Assembly: GCF_019578655.1 (NCBI RefSeq)
Contig: NC_063262.1
Coordinates: 17,367,582-17,431,581, forward strand
Source: Ricinus communis
Taxonomy: Eukaryota > Streptophyta > Magnoliopsida > Malpighiales > Euphorbiaceae
Length of the DNA stretch: 64,000 nt
Direction of reading: 5' to 3'
Part shown: positions 21,868-32,906 of the stretch, piece by piece
Position numbering within the stretch: the first letter of the stretch is position 1
Layout: each line of letters opens with the position of its first letter
Notes under the pieces: generated by a model
What the model saw: only the letters and a program-made list of their open reading frames with translations
Told to the model about the DNA's origin: nothing
The model's database searches: none
Program-made: the position numbers and the translations under genes

Positions 21868-22782
21868 AACGGGGGGTAAACGTCCATATTTTAGAGGAAG
21901 TTCTGCCGAATTTTCAATGAAATTTCCGAGTCTAAATTTTCTTAGGCAGTCTAATTTAGGAGTCTAGGCCTAGGAAAAATTTAGAGTATCTTATTAATTG
22001 AGTGTTTTCATGAAAAGATAATCCGTCCATCCAGCCGGCTCCACCCGAGGCACAAGAGCAGATTGCAGAGCACGGCAAAATTGTGAATTAAAGTCATATA
22101 ATCATTTGTGCCTTGTCATGCCTAAATTAAATGCAATGCTAATTGATAAATATTTATTATAATTATTATTATCATTTTTATGAGTAATTTCATTAGTTGA
22201 TAATTATTGCGAATATTTTTAGCCTTGTTAATAATAAGTTTATTTTCATTATTATGAATATCAGATTTAATGTTAATTTAATATTATTATTATTTTTACA
22301 CATAGTTTGCATGTTGCCTTACACGAGACTACTAAATTTTAATTTTTAATATGTTATTAAATAAATTTTGTTTGCCTATATTTATACGGTATATAGTTAC
22401 TATTATACATTATGATTGTGACATTGGGATGAGGAGACAATAGAACATGCCACCTGATGGGTTGCATCAGGACTTCGTGCGCACCGATAATAATCAGAGA
22501 CAAGTAGTAATGGTTATTTTTTGGTTGCCCTAGTCGAGTATAACTCTCTGGGCTGTGGAAGTTTGACTGCCGAAGGAAGGTCTCTGGTCGAGCTTTGCTC
22601 TCTAGGCGCCGACTTATTTAGGAATCAAGTGTCTAGGCTGGATTTAAGGACCCTGGTTGAGTTTTGCTCTCTAGGCGTCAGACCTATTGGAATAAGAGAG
22701 CTGAAAGGCTACTAATATTGGGGTTAGGGTTTTGCTGAGGTACTCATCTCATAAGTATTTCTGTAATACCCGAAATTTTTCT

Positions 22783-22786
<4 letters not shown>

Positions 22787-22817
<31 letters not shown>

Positions 22818-22818
22818 T
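22787..22818. repeat. (AAT)n microsatellite in LTR
   Basis: About ten ATA/AAT units lie just inside the start of the solo LTR. The LTR at 44302 has an interrupted AAT-rich tract at the same place, so the repeat is part of the LTR family. Confidence 0.85.
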
Positions 22819-24867
22819 AATAAATGAGTTTTTATTTAAATTAATTTTAACTTTATTTTTTATTTGGTTTAATTGAAATGATTTAAATGCAATTTTGAAT
22901 TTTAATGCTACTATTTTCTATATCCTATTAGTTTGAATTTTTAAGAAATTAATTAAGTAAATTCTTTAAGAAATAAATTATATTTTTGGTTATTCAAAAT
23001 TTTTCCCTAAATGAATATATTTAATTAAATTCTATATTTAAGAGTTATGAAAGAAATTGTAAAGGATAGTTTATAAAAGAATTTTTGGGGAAAATGGTAT
23101 TTTAATTAGCTAATGGTGTTAAATTTTAATTAGAAAATGTTAGCAAATTGACTAATTAAATTAATTGTGTATTAGGACTAAATTAGAAATTTATTTTGGG
23201 ATGAGGATTAAAAGTATAATTTTATTATTATGAGGTTTTAATGGAAATTTATGTTTGATTTTTTGTAATTAAATATTGTCGGCAAGGGCTTTTTAATAAT
23301 TTTATATTTGAAAGCAAGGGTATATATGTAATTGTGTGTATTTTCCATAATTTTAATTTGACCTAAATTAAATAGTAGGGGCTTAATTGAAAAGCTAAAG
23401 AAAATTTTAAGGGTTAATTTTACAGGACAAAATTGTTGTAATTAAAAAAGTTGAAGGACCAAAAGGTACGAAAGAAAAGTGTATGGACCAAAAGCCGATA
23501 TGGAGAGGAAAAGAAAGAAAAGAAAGAAGAAAGAAAAGAAAGAGGAGGAGATCGGGGGGAGGGAGAGAGAGTGTGTCGTCGGGGAAGAAGACTGGCTACG
23601 TGCGGCGGTCGGTTGGTCGTTGGAGCAAGAAAGCACGGCACGAGCGTGGCGGCGAAGCAGCGAGGAAGAAGGCAGCTTCCCCGATGCTTTTTGGCCGTTC
23701 AAGGCCCTTTGGCGCTTTTGGTCTCAAAATGACTAGTGACTTGAAGGCTTTCTTTTGGGAGTAGCGGCGTCGATTTTGGTGGCCGGAATTAGAAGATCCG
23801 ATGGAGAGAGAAAGAAGGGGTAGCCAATGTTTTCTGGCTTTTTCGGCGAGCTCCGACGAGCTTGGGGTGATCGGAGGATGTATCCGGACTCTCCTCAGCT
23901 CAAGCTTCGCAATGGCACCGATTTCGTGGCGATCGGATTTCGTTTGCAAACCGACGGTCGAGATCATCCATAAATCTCTTCGGATGATCGGGGATTGGAT
24001 CGAAAAATGGAAAGTGGGGATCATCATCAGCACGTCGTTTCGAGTCCGTTGGTGTGTTCTGATCGTCGATCGGACTCCGGCGGCTGGAGGCGAGTCGACC
24101 GGGCGATCAAGCGTCTCGGTGATTTTCTCTGGCCTGTTGATTTTAGAATTCTTTGGTAAAGTTATATGTTTATTGAATTGTGTTGAATATTAGAAAATAT
24201 TGTGTGTTAAAATATTTTGTTTATCGAACTGCCTACCTTAGATTGTGTTTTGTGGTGTGTGGCGGAGTCGGGAAAATAGTGAAGCCTTGGGGACCCGACT
24301 CCCGATAAAATGAATTATTGAATATTTGAAGTATTTTCTAGCAGGTCCTGGACCCATTTTACGGGGGATAAATATTCGTATTGTAGGGGAGGTTCTGCCG
24401 AATTCTCGGTAGAATTCTTCTGAGTCGAGATTTTAGACAGTCAGTCCTAGGAATCTAGACCTAGGGTTAATTGTCAACTGTTTCAGTGTTACTTAAATAA
24501 TTCGTCTGTTCGGCTCGCTCCACCCGAGGCATCGGAGTAGAGCTAGGAGGTCGTCAAAGCTATGAGTTAAAGTCATATATCTACTATGCACATGTCATGC
24601 AAATTTTAAATAGTTATTGTGATTAAATGATTGCAAGTTTAAATTATTCATTTAATTGTTATTCATATGTATCGTGCTCCTTGATTATTATTTATATATA
24701 TATATATATATATATCATGTTCTTCATCACTGAATTTATTATTGTATGATGACTCGAGATGGGACGATAGTAGAACATATTAGTTTGATGAGTGTACCGG
24801 TATAGATCCGAGAGTGATGAAAAAAGGGTAAATTGGTAAATTTAAAAAGGAAAGTTTAGGACTTGCC

Positions 24868-25135
24868 CTGGTTGAGCATCGCTCTCTAGGCTTAGTAGAG
24901 TGGTTGCCGGAGTAAAGGTCCCTGGTCGAGCATAGCTCTCTAGGCGCCGGCTTATTTGGAAACCTAAGTGACCAGACTGGAGGTAAGGTACCTGATTGAG
25001 CTTCGCTCTCTAGGCGCCAGTCTTATTGGAATAAGAAAGCCGAAAGGCTAAGGCTGATAGTGAACATTAAGTGACCGGACTGGAGTTAAGGACCTTGGTC
25101 GAGCTTCGCTCTCCAGACACCAGTTCTGTTGGAAT
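24868..25135. repeat. Tandem GAGC-N3-GCTC units in the solo LTR
   Basis: Four imperfect units with cctggt(c/t)gagc, three bases, gctctctaggc(g)cc occur at 24874, 24928, 24998 and 25101. The other two LTR copies have three each (near 22536, 22593, 22660 and 45879, 45935, 46003). Each unit has a perfect or near-perfect GAGC/GCTC dyad. Confidence 0.85.
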
Positions 25136-26306
25136 GAGATTAGTCGAGATGTTAGAGTTGAGATTAGTCGAGATGTCAGTGTTGAGATTGATCAAGAAGT
25201 TAGTGTTGGGATTAAGGTTCTACTGAAGTACTCCGTCCCGTAGTATGTGAAGGTTATATTTTTTTTTTTATTTCAACATGGCATGACACTTTTACTTTTA
25301 CTTGACTTAGTATTTATTTCAAATTAAATAAATGTATTATTAAAGTGTTTGTAACTAAATTTCTTTAGATATATGAGTAACTATTTTTCTTTGGATATAT
25401 GATTTTAACTCACTCTCGAGACTGACAGTCTCAATTTTACTGTTTCTTTTCATATCTGTGATTGTTAGTCTTTCCGCGGTTCTTATTTAGCAACCCGACT
25501 CCTTTATCATCGGGTGATATAATGTGATTTGGTATGTAAATTGTAAAATCTTAGATTCTCCGCAGTAGAAGTAATAGACTTTTTAGTTGAAATTTTATGT
25601 AGTTTTGGGTCTCGCCTAATTCTTTTGGCAGACCGAATTAAATATGTAGAATTTAATGGTTAAGAAATTGTGACATCAGTAATATGAGATGAGATTTAAA
25701 TGAGTTAATGAGTGTCAGGCTTACTACGGGATTCGATGGCCTTACGCCTACCCATTCCCTAGTGCCGGTCACGGGCCCACAGATTGGGTCGTGACAATTT
25801 CAATTGTATTTTCTTTCTGAATTATGACATGACACGTATTTTAGTATAATATGACATGACATCCTAATTTAATAAATGTTATATTGAGGCGATTGTAATT
25901 ATTTTAGGATTATATGATTTTAACTCACTCTCGAGGCTGACAGTCTCAAATTTAGTTTTTCGTGTGATAGTTAGGGTTCTCCGTCATCTTATATTTAACA
26001 GCCTAGCTTCCTTCTCCATCGAGCCTATTGTAAATAATTTATACTTTCACATTTTTAAATTATTTTAAATTCTAGACTCTCCGCAGTAGTATACCTAATA
26101 TATTATGTTTGATCTAGACTGCAACAAATTGTGGAGTGTAATTATTGTCCAGTTAGAGACTTGTGTATGGCATGTCAGGCTAGTATAATATTATGTTTTT
26201 ATATGTATATTTAAAATGTCGTTAGTAAGGCTTACTACGGGTCTTGTAGCCTTAAATCTACCCATTCCCTAGTATCGATCACGGGCCCACAAATTGGGTC
26301 GTGACA

Positions 26307-27655
26307 AAGCCCACCTAAGTCTAAATGCATTTTAGAGGTTAAACCAAATTTACCATTCTTTAAACCTAGTAACTTACATATTGCATGCAAAGATCCAATT
26401 CTAAGCCCTAGGCGTAAAAGCCCATTTTTTAATTTATAATTATCTAAGAAGATATTTCATTAAAAAGCAAACTAAAATAAACAAAAGAAATATAAAAATA
26501 ATTATTCTAATCTCTCTACAACTAATTAAGTCGAAAATAATAACAAATAAGCAAAAATTAACAAAAAATAAGCAAAAATCTCAAAATTATATTACAAAAA
26601 GAAAGACAAATTGGATGATCAGCCGACTGGCCATATCACAGAACTTGTCGGCTCTACGCATAGCCAATCGAGTCTAGAATTCTTACTAGGCCGATTTGCT
26701 TTAATTTGATGCTCCACAGCCCAAAAACTCGATATACATGCATAAGACAAGTAAATGATTAGTACACATGCCAAAAAAACCAATAAATAACCCTATTTTA
26801 TTATAATGAAAGATTGAATTGTTAAAACCCTAATCATGTTTTATTATAATGCCAAAAACATGTTATCTGTTTCACAATCTAGGAACCATAAACACTACAT
26901 AATCAAGCAAAATCATACAAAACCTATTTCTAAACATATAGCACATGGAAAATAAATATTAACCACATAAACCTAAGTCTCAAGGCTCTTATTCTATTTA
27001 TGAGGCAAAACACAATCTAGGCTCTCTCTTGATTATTGCCTCCTTAAGCTCAAGGTTTTTATTCTATTTATAAGGGAATGTTAGGAAACTCTAAAGGCTT
27101 TTTGATATATATTCCAACTCTTTGATAAATACCCATAATTAAATAAAATAATTTTGAACTTATAAGAAGTGTTTATTAGTAAATACTGATAAATATTGAA
27201 TAGATCATGAAAAATTATTAAAAATTTGATTATTTATCAATTAAGTGTTCTAGAAGACGTATTTTCATTAATTTTGGCGTTTTGCACCGAACGACATCAG
27301 ATTTTGAATCGGGACTATATAGACCGATTGGATCTATACAGAGCCGACCGGCTCTATGCTGAGTTGATCGACTTTGTGTACAACCAATTCAGCTATACAT
27401 AGAGCCGATTGGTTCAAAGGGCAAAAAGTTTTAGTCAATTTTATACTTTGGTCCCTAAACTTTTAAAGTTTAAATTTCACCCCTTGAACTTATTGTTCCT
27501 ATCAACTTAGTCCAACTTGATTTCAAAAAATAATTTAGGTTCAATTATTTACAACCTTAATGGGGATTCAATTGTCTTCAAACTCTCGAGACTAAAGAGA
27601 AACAGTAATTTTCATCATCAGATTTTTCGTAATTCCCTCGATAGTTAGATTTGGA
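26307..27655 (-). repeat. Dyad repeat family, copy R1 (minus)
   Basis: R1 is related, in inverted orientation, to 29013-30385 and, in the same orientation, to 48880-50830. Shared landmarks are two clusters of AGAGCCGATYGGCTC-like palindromes (26620-26700 and 27300-27420), tttagggac(c/t)aa(a/g)t next to the inner cluster and taattagttgtag at the far end. On the minus strand it has TATA-like motifs such as ttataaatagaat (about 27060). It looks like an LTR or large non-autonomous element, but its termini are not defined and no protein is encoded. Confidence 0.65.
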
Positions 27656-28924
27656 AAACAGGTGCTTACAATATTCTTTTCAAGAAAATGTTTTCTTAAT
27701 AAAAACATCAATACATGTTGCTCCATGCATCCCTTTCTATATATATATGACCTTTTAATCAAAATCCTTAAAGGTTTAGAATTGTACAAAACCCTAGCTT
27801 ACATTAAGTTGGACTTTCTTTTTCATAATAGAATTTTAATTAATTAAGATCTAATCCATAAATAATAAACCTTGATAGGCCTATTAGTTCTTAATTAATT
27901 AACCTTTTTTAATTAGGCCCAATATATATGAGCTTAAGTTCAAAGCTTGAAACCTCATTTAATCCTCACTTAAAGCCTATTTGTGTTTGACCCAAAAGGT
28001 TCCTAACATGTTGGCATGGATTATGAACTGAACTCTTCTAATTTAATGTTAATTCTCTAATTAACTTAATCCATATTCATTATCAAGATTGACATCTAGA
28101 AATGCATCATAACCACCAAAATGTTTAAGAATGATTAAAGTGCTTTAATCAACCTTTGCAGTGAACAATCTAACAATATAATTTAATCCTTTCATCGTAC
28201 TTTTATCTCAATTGATTCATAGAGTATGGATGCAAATGTCAACTCCATAATTGAACGAATCATATTTGTTTTGATAATTACATATAACATTTTGAATAAA
28301 ATCTATTAAATACTTTTCATAATTTTTATTCATACAACCTTGACTAAAGATTTTCATATTATTGTGTATCAAGAATCATCAGGATAAAATCTCATGACAT
28401 ATTATCTGGGGCAATGCATCTTTTATTGATAACTTATTATCTTAATATGACTCTTACTATACCCAATAACTATTCTTTGAGCACTTTATAGGTAGGAGGA
28501 CATACGATAGTAACAAAATATAATAATCCCCATATAAGATAATATACTACTAGCTCAAATCTAAGAATCACATCTTACATGATTATCACAAGAGTATTAT
28601 CCATGGACACTTGGGGAAAATTCCATATGGATTACTTATTAAGGTCTGTTTAATAAACTTGTTCTTATAATAACCACTTATATGCTTATCTCAGAATCCC
28701 TATTTCTCAATTTTATGAGACAAATTGCTTACTTCACAAGTGATAACATATTATTTTATTCTCAAACATTTGATCAATATCCAATGATAAATATCTAATT
28801 CTTAATCAAACATCGACTATGAACAAAGTTTTAAAACGTATGTAAAGAGAACCTCATTTTTATAAACTCGCTTTATAATTTCTCTTATATTTATGTTTAC
28901 ATTCCGTGGTATTCAGTTCTAACG
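27656..28924 (-). mobile_element. Copia LTR (minus), related to the LTR at 32907
   Basis: Read on the minus strand this resembles 32907-34300: it begins (C/T)GTTAGAA at 28924 and shares aatgtaaacataaatataagagaaattata, gtcattatgaagc-like blocks, taggaaccttttgggt and agctcatatatattggg. There is no gag or primer-binding site beside it, so it is a solo or truncated LTR. The small ORFs at 27592-27847 fall inside it and are not genes. Confidence 0.65.
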
Positions 28925-29012
28925 GATAAATTATTCTTTGATAATATCATGACTACTTGTACCATTAAAGAGTTGACCAATGCCTTTGGTATAATTATTT
29001 ATGTCATCACCA
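28925..29012. other. Short spacer between copia LTR and repeat R2
   Basis: This stretch (ttgataatatcatgactac and neighbours) has a counterpart at 32840-32906, before the related LTR, so it belongs to the copia family rather than to the dyad repeat. No gene. Confidence 0.4.
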
Positions 29013-30385
29013 ATATTCTAGATTTAGATATCGAGAAAATTATAGAAAACCCGATGATGGAGTTACTGTTTTTTTCGAGTCTCAGCAGGTTGACGACAGG
29101 TGAGTCCTAATTAGGATTGTGAGTGATTGAACCAAAATTGTTCTTTTTTAAAATCAATTTGGACCTAGTTGATAAAAAATTAAACTTAAGCTATGAAATG
29201 ACAATTTTAAAAATTTAGGGACTAAATTGCAAGAAATTTTAGAATCTTTTAGCCCCTGAGCCAATCAGCTCTATATATAGCCGAGTTTGTTGTACATAGA
29301 GCCGATTGGCTTTGTGATGTCATTTTATGGATTTATTTGATATAAAATGCCAAAAGAACCTTCTACAAGATATTAGCAGTAAATATTGAATTTAAATGAA
29401 TTTTATTTTTAATGTTCATTTAACTGAACATCCAATAAATTAAAAGATTTTTATTTTTATTATTATTGATATTGTCTATTTATGATTTACTAAACCTTAC
29501 TACTATAAATATGACATTATATCCTAAGTCTAGATTTAGATATAGCTACAACGATTATTAGTCTTTTTTAGCATAGAGTTTTTAGCAGTCGAGATAAAAG
29601 TTAGTGAAAAAAGAACTTACTTTAGGAAATCTTTTTAGAGCGACAGTAACCTTTTCACAAATCAAACATCTAATAAAACTTTAAAAAGAACTAAATTCAT
29701 ATCCAATCTTTGAATCTACCTCCTCATCATCTCTAGAGACTCGAGAATCAGCACAATATGATGACAATCTAGGGTTCCAAAATCCAACATCATTAGCATT
29801 TTCTTTCTTTTTGTTTAACTTTATAATTTTAGAAGCATGTTAGGATTGATTTCAAATGTTTTATATGATTTATTGACAAAGTCTAGAATTTTTTTAATAG
29901 TTTTATGTTTTATTAATGTTTATGCATATTGAATTTTGAATCTGATAATATAAATTGAATTGGACTTTGAATTGAATGAACTAAATAATTAAAATAATAT
30001 GTTATATGATTATGTGATTGGATCTGTTTTCTTTAAGGTTATATGATTAAATTTAGATATGCATATAAAGTTCCTATCTTTTTCTATTTGTTCCTTTTTC
30101 AAATTTTTATGTAATTTCATTCTATTTAATTTAATTTTATCTTTATTTCGTTTTATTATATATATTAATCATTTTATATGTCTTCTGTCCATGTGATTTG
30201 ACTTCAGGGATAGGGAGAATCATGAACTGAGCGAAATCGATCAAGACAAAGCCTAGAGCCGATCGACTCAATGACCTCACCCATCGGCTTTTCTCCAAAC
30301 CTTAACCTAATTTTAGAATTTTTGGTAGTTTTTGTACTTTGTAGCCTAGATTAGCAGTTATTCTTTAATTTAATTAGTTGTAGGA
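29013..30385 (+). repeat. Dyad repeat family, copy R2 (plus)
   Basis: R2 starts tctagatttagatatcgag and mirrors R1 from its inner edge: cagtaa(c/t)t, catcat(c/t), tcgatat/tcgatag, then tttagggactaaat, cluster gagccaatcagctc / agagccgattggct (29250-29320), and about 1 kb later agagccgatcgac (30250) and taattagttgtagg (30380). Divergence from R1 is substantial. No coding region. Confidence 0.62.
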
Positions 30386-31250
30386 GGATTATTGGGCAGA
30401 AAGGAATCAGTTAACAGAAAATTGCTTTAATCATGCAGACACATCACAGAAAGCTCGGCACAGCAGCAGAATGCTGCGCCAGGAGGCATGTATGTGGCAT
30501 GGCATCTTTTAATCATAAGTACCTGCTTAATTCATCAGTTTCCAATCTGCCCATTTCTGTGTTTAGTACACGCAAAGCGAAATGACAAACAAAGTGAGAT
30601 CCAAATTGAATCCTGAAGATTCATAAGAATACACTTTGATGAAATTTATAGAAGACCCAAAAGTTAAAAGAGAAAACAAAAACATACCTTGAATTTGATG
30701 AACTGAATAGTGCATAGAATTTTAAAGCATGTCATGGGTTTATCATTGAACAAAAAATAGGACGCTCAGATGAGTAAGGCAAAAATCAAATCCACCCATG
30801 AAACCGCCAGCAGCAATCAGCTGGGCAGTATTTAAAATGAAGTGTAGGATCAGCCAAGATAATATCCTCATGGTCCTATTCTTCAACTTGTCTTCGTCTA
30901 ACAACATCTGAATCGCCCATTGTCAGATTCGGCGGAGGCGGCGTTTGCTCCTACTTCTCGTCCCACCTCACCGCATCTAATAGGATATGCAGTAGGCATT
31001 TCGCGTGGGTTCAACTACTCGTTGGGCCCAGATAATTTAATGGACTGCTTAATGGGCAAAAATTTCGTTTTCCCAAAGGTCCATTTTCGTTTAATGTGGA
31101 TCAATAAACAGTTAATAATCAGGGTAAATTATACTATGGCCATTTATCGCATGTTTTGGACTTTAAAAAATATGTATTTTTATCTTGAAATTAGTCCGTA
31201 TGTACAAACATATAACTAGTTTTTCATATGCCATTTTTTCTTTGTTTTGG
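30386..31250. other. Low-copy-looking island with balanced composition
   Basis: This segment shares no repeat with the rest of the window and has a more gene-like base composition. On the minus strand a GC-richer stretch (about 30915-30990, cgccgcctccgccgaatc) leads to a possible start at 30919 (MGDSDVVRRRQVEE, then a stop) and to the short hydrophobic ORF at 30743-30871. A GT-type donor at about 30685 would fit a first exon. It may be a broken gene 5' end; I cannot name it. The plus-strand ORF 30920-31219 appears to be its shadow. Confidence 0.3.
30743..30871 (-). CDS. Short hydrophobic ORF, unrecognised (42 aa)
   Basis: The minus-strand ORF from ATG 30871 to TGA 30743 encodes 42 residues starting MRILSWLILHFILNTAQLI and containing AAGGFMGGFDF. 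It looks like one or two membrane segments with a Gly-rich turn. No family is recognised. It overlaps, in another frame, the short reading frame starting at 30919, so it may be a downstream part of a frame-broken exon. Coding status is doubtful. Confidence 0.22.
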   Translation of the reverse strand: MRILSWLILHFILNTAQLIAAGGFMGGFDFCLTHLSVLFFVQ

Positions 31251-32906
31251 CTACTTTTTTATTGTATCCAATTTTCTTATTTTATTTATTTTAATTAATC
31301 TGTTAGATAGTAAAAAAATTGTCATGTCCTAATTTAAATTTTATAATAAATCTTTTATAATTATTAATTTCATTAAGTATTAAATTTTAAATTTAAATTT
31401 ATTTTTCAGATATTAATTAATTATTTTAAAAAATTAATAAACTTTCCAATATAATTTTATATATAGATTTTAACATTTTTATGGTTAACCTCTTAAAATG
31501 GCTTTTAAGAATAATTTTATATTTCTATAAATAATTGTGTTTATCTTTTATATGACATTATTTCATACATAATAAGTTATAGATTCATTAGTAGTACGAT
31601 ATAGATTCATTGAAAATTCATTATCAAATATAGGTATAAGCAACAAGATTATTAAGCACTATTTATAGGTTCATCAATTATATGATGTAAACTCATCATT
31701 CGAGAAATATAAATTTATCAATGGATTTATTAAAAATTCATTGTTAAATATAAATATAAGCAACATAATTATTAAGTATTATTTATAGGTTCATCAATTA
31801 TAAAATATAAATTCATCAGTCATAAACTGTAAATTTATTGAAAGTCTATTGTTTAATATATGTATAAGCAATATGATTATTAAGTATCATTTATAGATTT
31901 ATAAACTATAAGCTGTAACTTCATTATTCGTGAACTGTAAATTCTTCAGTTGATAAATAAATTTATTTTTTAATTTATAAATTTCTAAACTATAATCTAT
32001 AAATCGCAATTGTATGTGTGATGAATCTTTTATAATTTATGAATCTTTTAGCATATGAACATATAGCTTCTTATGAATATCATGCATAAATGCAATCAAC
32101 CTATAGTTTATAATTTATGAACCTAATGTTTTTAGTTTATGAACATATTTTTTTAACCTATGAACCTTTAGTTTTATGATTGATATTTAAGACTTTTACT
32201 CATGAATTTGTGTATATGATCATGGTTTATAATTTATAATAACAATATGAATCTATTAATTTTAATACTTTATTAGTATTATTAAATTTTAAAAAAATAA
32301 AGTACTATTATGTAATAATAAAAGATAAATAAAATTTAAAATAAAAAATGAATCTTAATATAATTTAAAATATGAATATATTAAAATGTGATTAAATTTT
32401 ACATTTTCATAAAAAAAAATTGTTAATAAAATTCGATATATATATAAAATTTAATTTTGTTATATGGTATTTTCTTATAAAAATAGTACCATATTACAAA
32501 AAAATTGTGTTATTATTTTTAAAGAAATATAAAATATACAGAAAATATAAAACTAAAATATAAAATATAGGATTAAATCATTAATAGTAATAAAATAGAA
32601 AATAGAAAGGAAATTATTCAAATTAATGAAAAAAGAAAACTAGAAAAAGAAATTATAAGAAAAGACACGTTGCAGAAAATATATGATACCTAAATATGTA
32701 TTTGCTGACTTAGATCCATTCTAGATACGGAATGCTATATGGACATGGGTGCAGATGTTAAAGTATGACCTAAAATAAAAATAAAGAGTTGTCAGCTGAT
32801 TTATGCGAATTTATACATCACAATTGATGGCATACAATCATAACTAAAGGAATTGTTCGACTCTAATAGTATGAGTAGTCGGGTATTATCAAGAAATAAT
32901 TTAAAT
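31251..32906. other. Very AT-rich non-coding DNA
   Basis: Apart from the three-copy tandem repeat at 31609-31945, only A/T-rich low-complexity sequence is visible. 32840-32906 shares sequence with 28925-29012 and precedes the copia LTR. Confidence 0.5.
31609..31945. repeat. Tandem repeat, three units of about 110-120 bases
   Basis: Units start at 31609, 31729 and 31837, each with att(g/a)aaa, tataa(g)caa, tgattattaagta and atttatag(g/a)tt. The units are diverged, and fragments of the same pattern (ttcatcaatt, aaactgtaaatt) continue to about 31990. Confidence 0.7.

Larger units (their letters stand above)
22762..25796 (+). mobile_element. Solo LTR, Tekay/Del type, with target duplication
   Basis: This LTR begins TGTAATACCCG and ends GGGTCGTGACA, the terminal form of Tekay/Del-clade LTRs. 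It is flanked on both sides by ATTTC (22757-22761 and 25797-25801), a perfect 5-base target duplication, and the older LTR continues across the junctions. No internal region is present, so it is a solo LTR left by LTR-LTR recombination. It is 3,035 bases against 2,312 for the copy at 44302-46613. It contains a GC-rich core (about 23480-24130), also present in the other copy, and four GAGC-N3-GCTC units (24868-25135). Confidence 0.93.
21868..26306 (+). mobile_element. 5'-truncated Tekay/Del-type LTR, interrupted by a solo LTR
   Basis: 21868-22761 plus 25797-26306 align in order with 45150-46613, the 3' LTR of the chromovirus to the right: acggggggtaaac, ctccacccgaggc, gtgagttaaagtcatata-like, the GAGC-N3-GCTC units, gctgacagtctca and the end gggtcgtgaca. 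The copy lacks its first ~850 bases. It ends TGACA at 26306 and has no adjoining internal region, so it is an LTR fragment rather than part of a complete element. Confidence 0.85.

Noticed and set aside
23451..24193. Overlapping ORFs of 85-145 codons on both strands in GC-rich DNA
   Set aside because: They sit in the GC-rich core of the solo LTR, are Arg/Lys- or Ser/Pro-rich in all frames, and the homologous part of the LTR at 44302-46613 does not keep the frames.
30920..31219. 99-codon plus-strand ORF as a gene
   Set aside because: It loses ordinary composition after about 40 codons and runs into A/T-rich DNA; the opposite strand has the more gene-like start.
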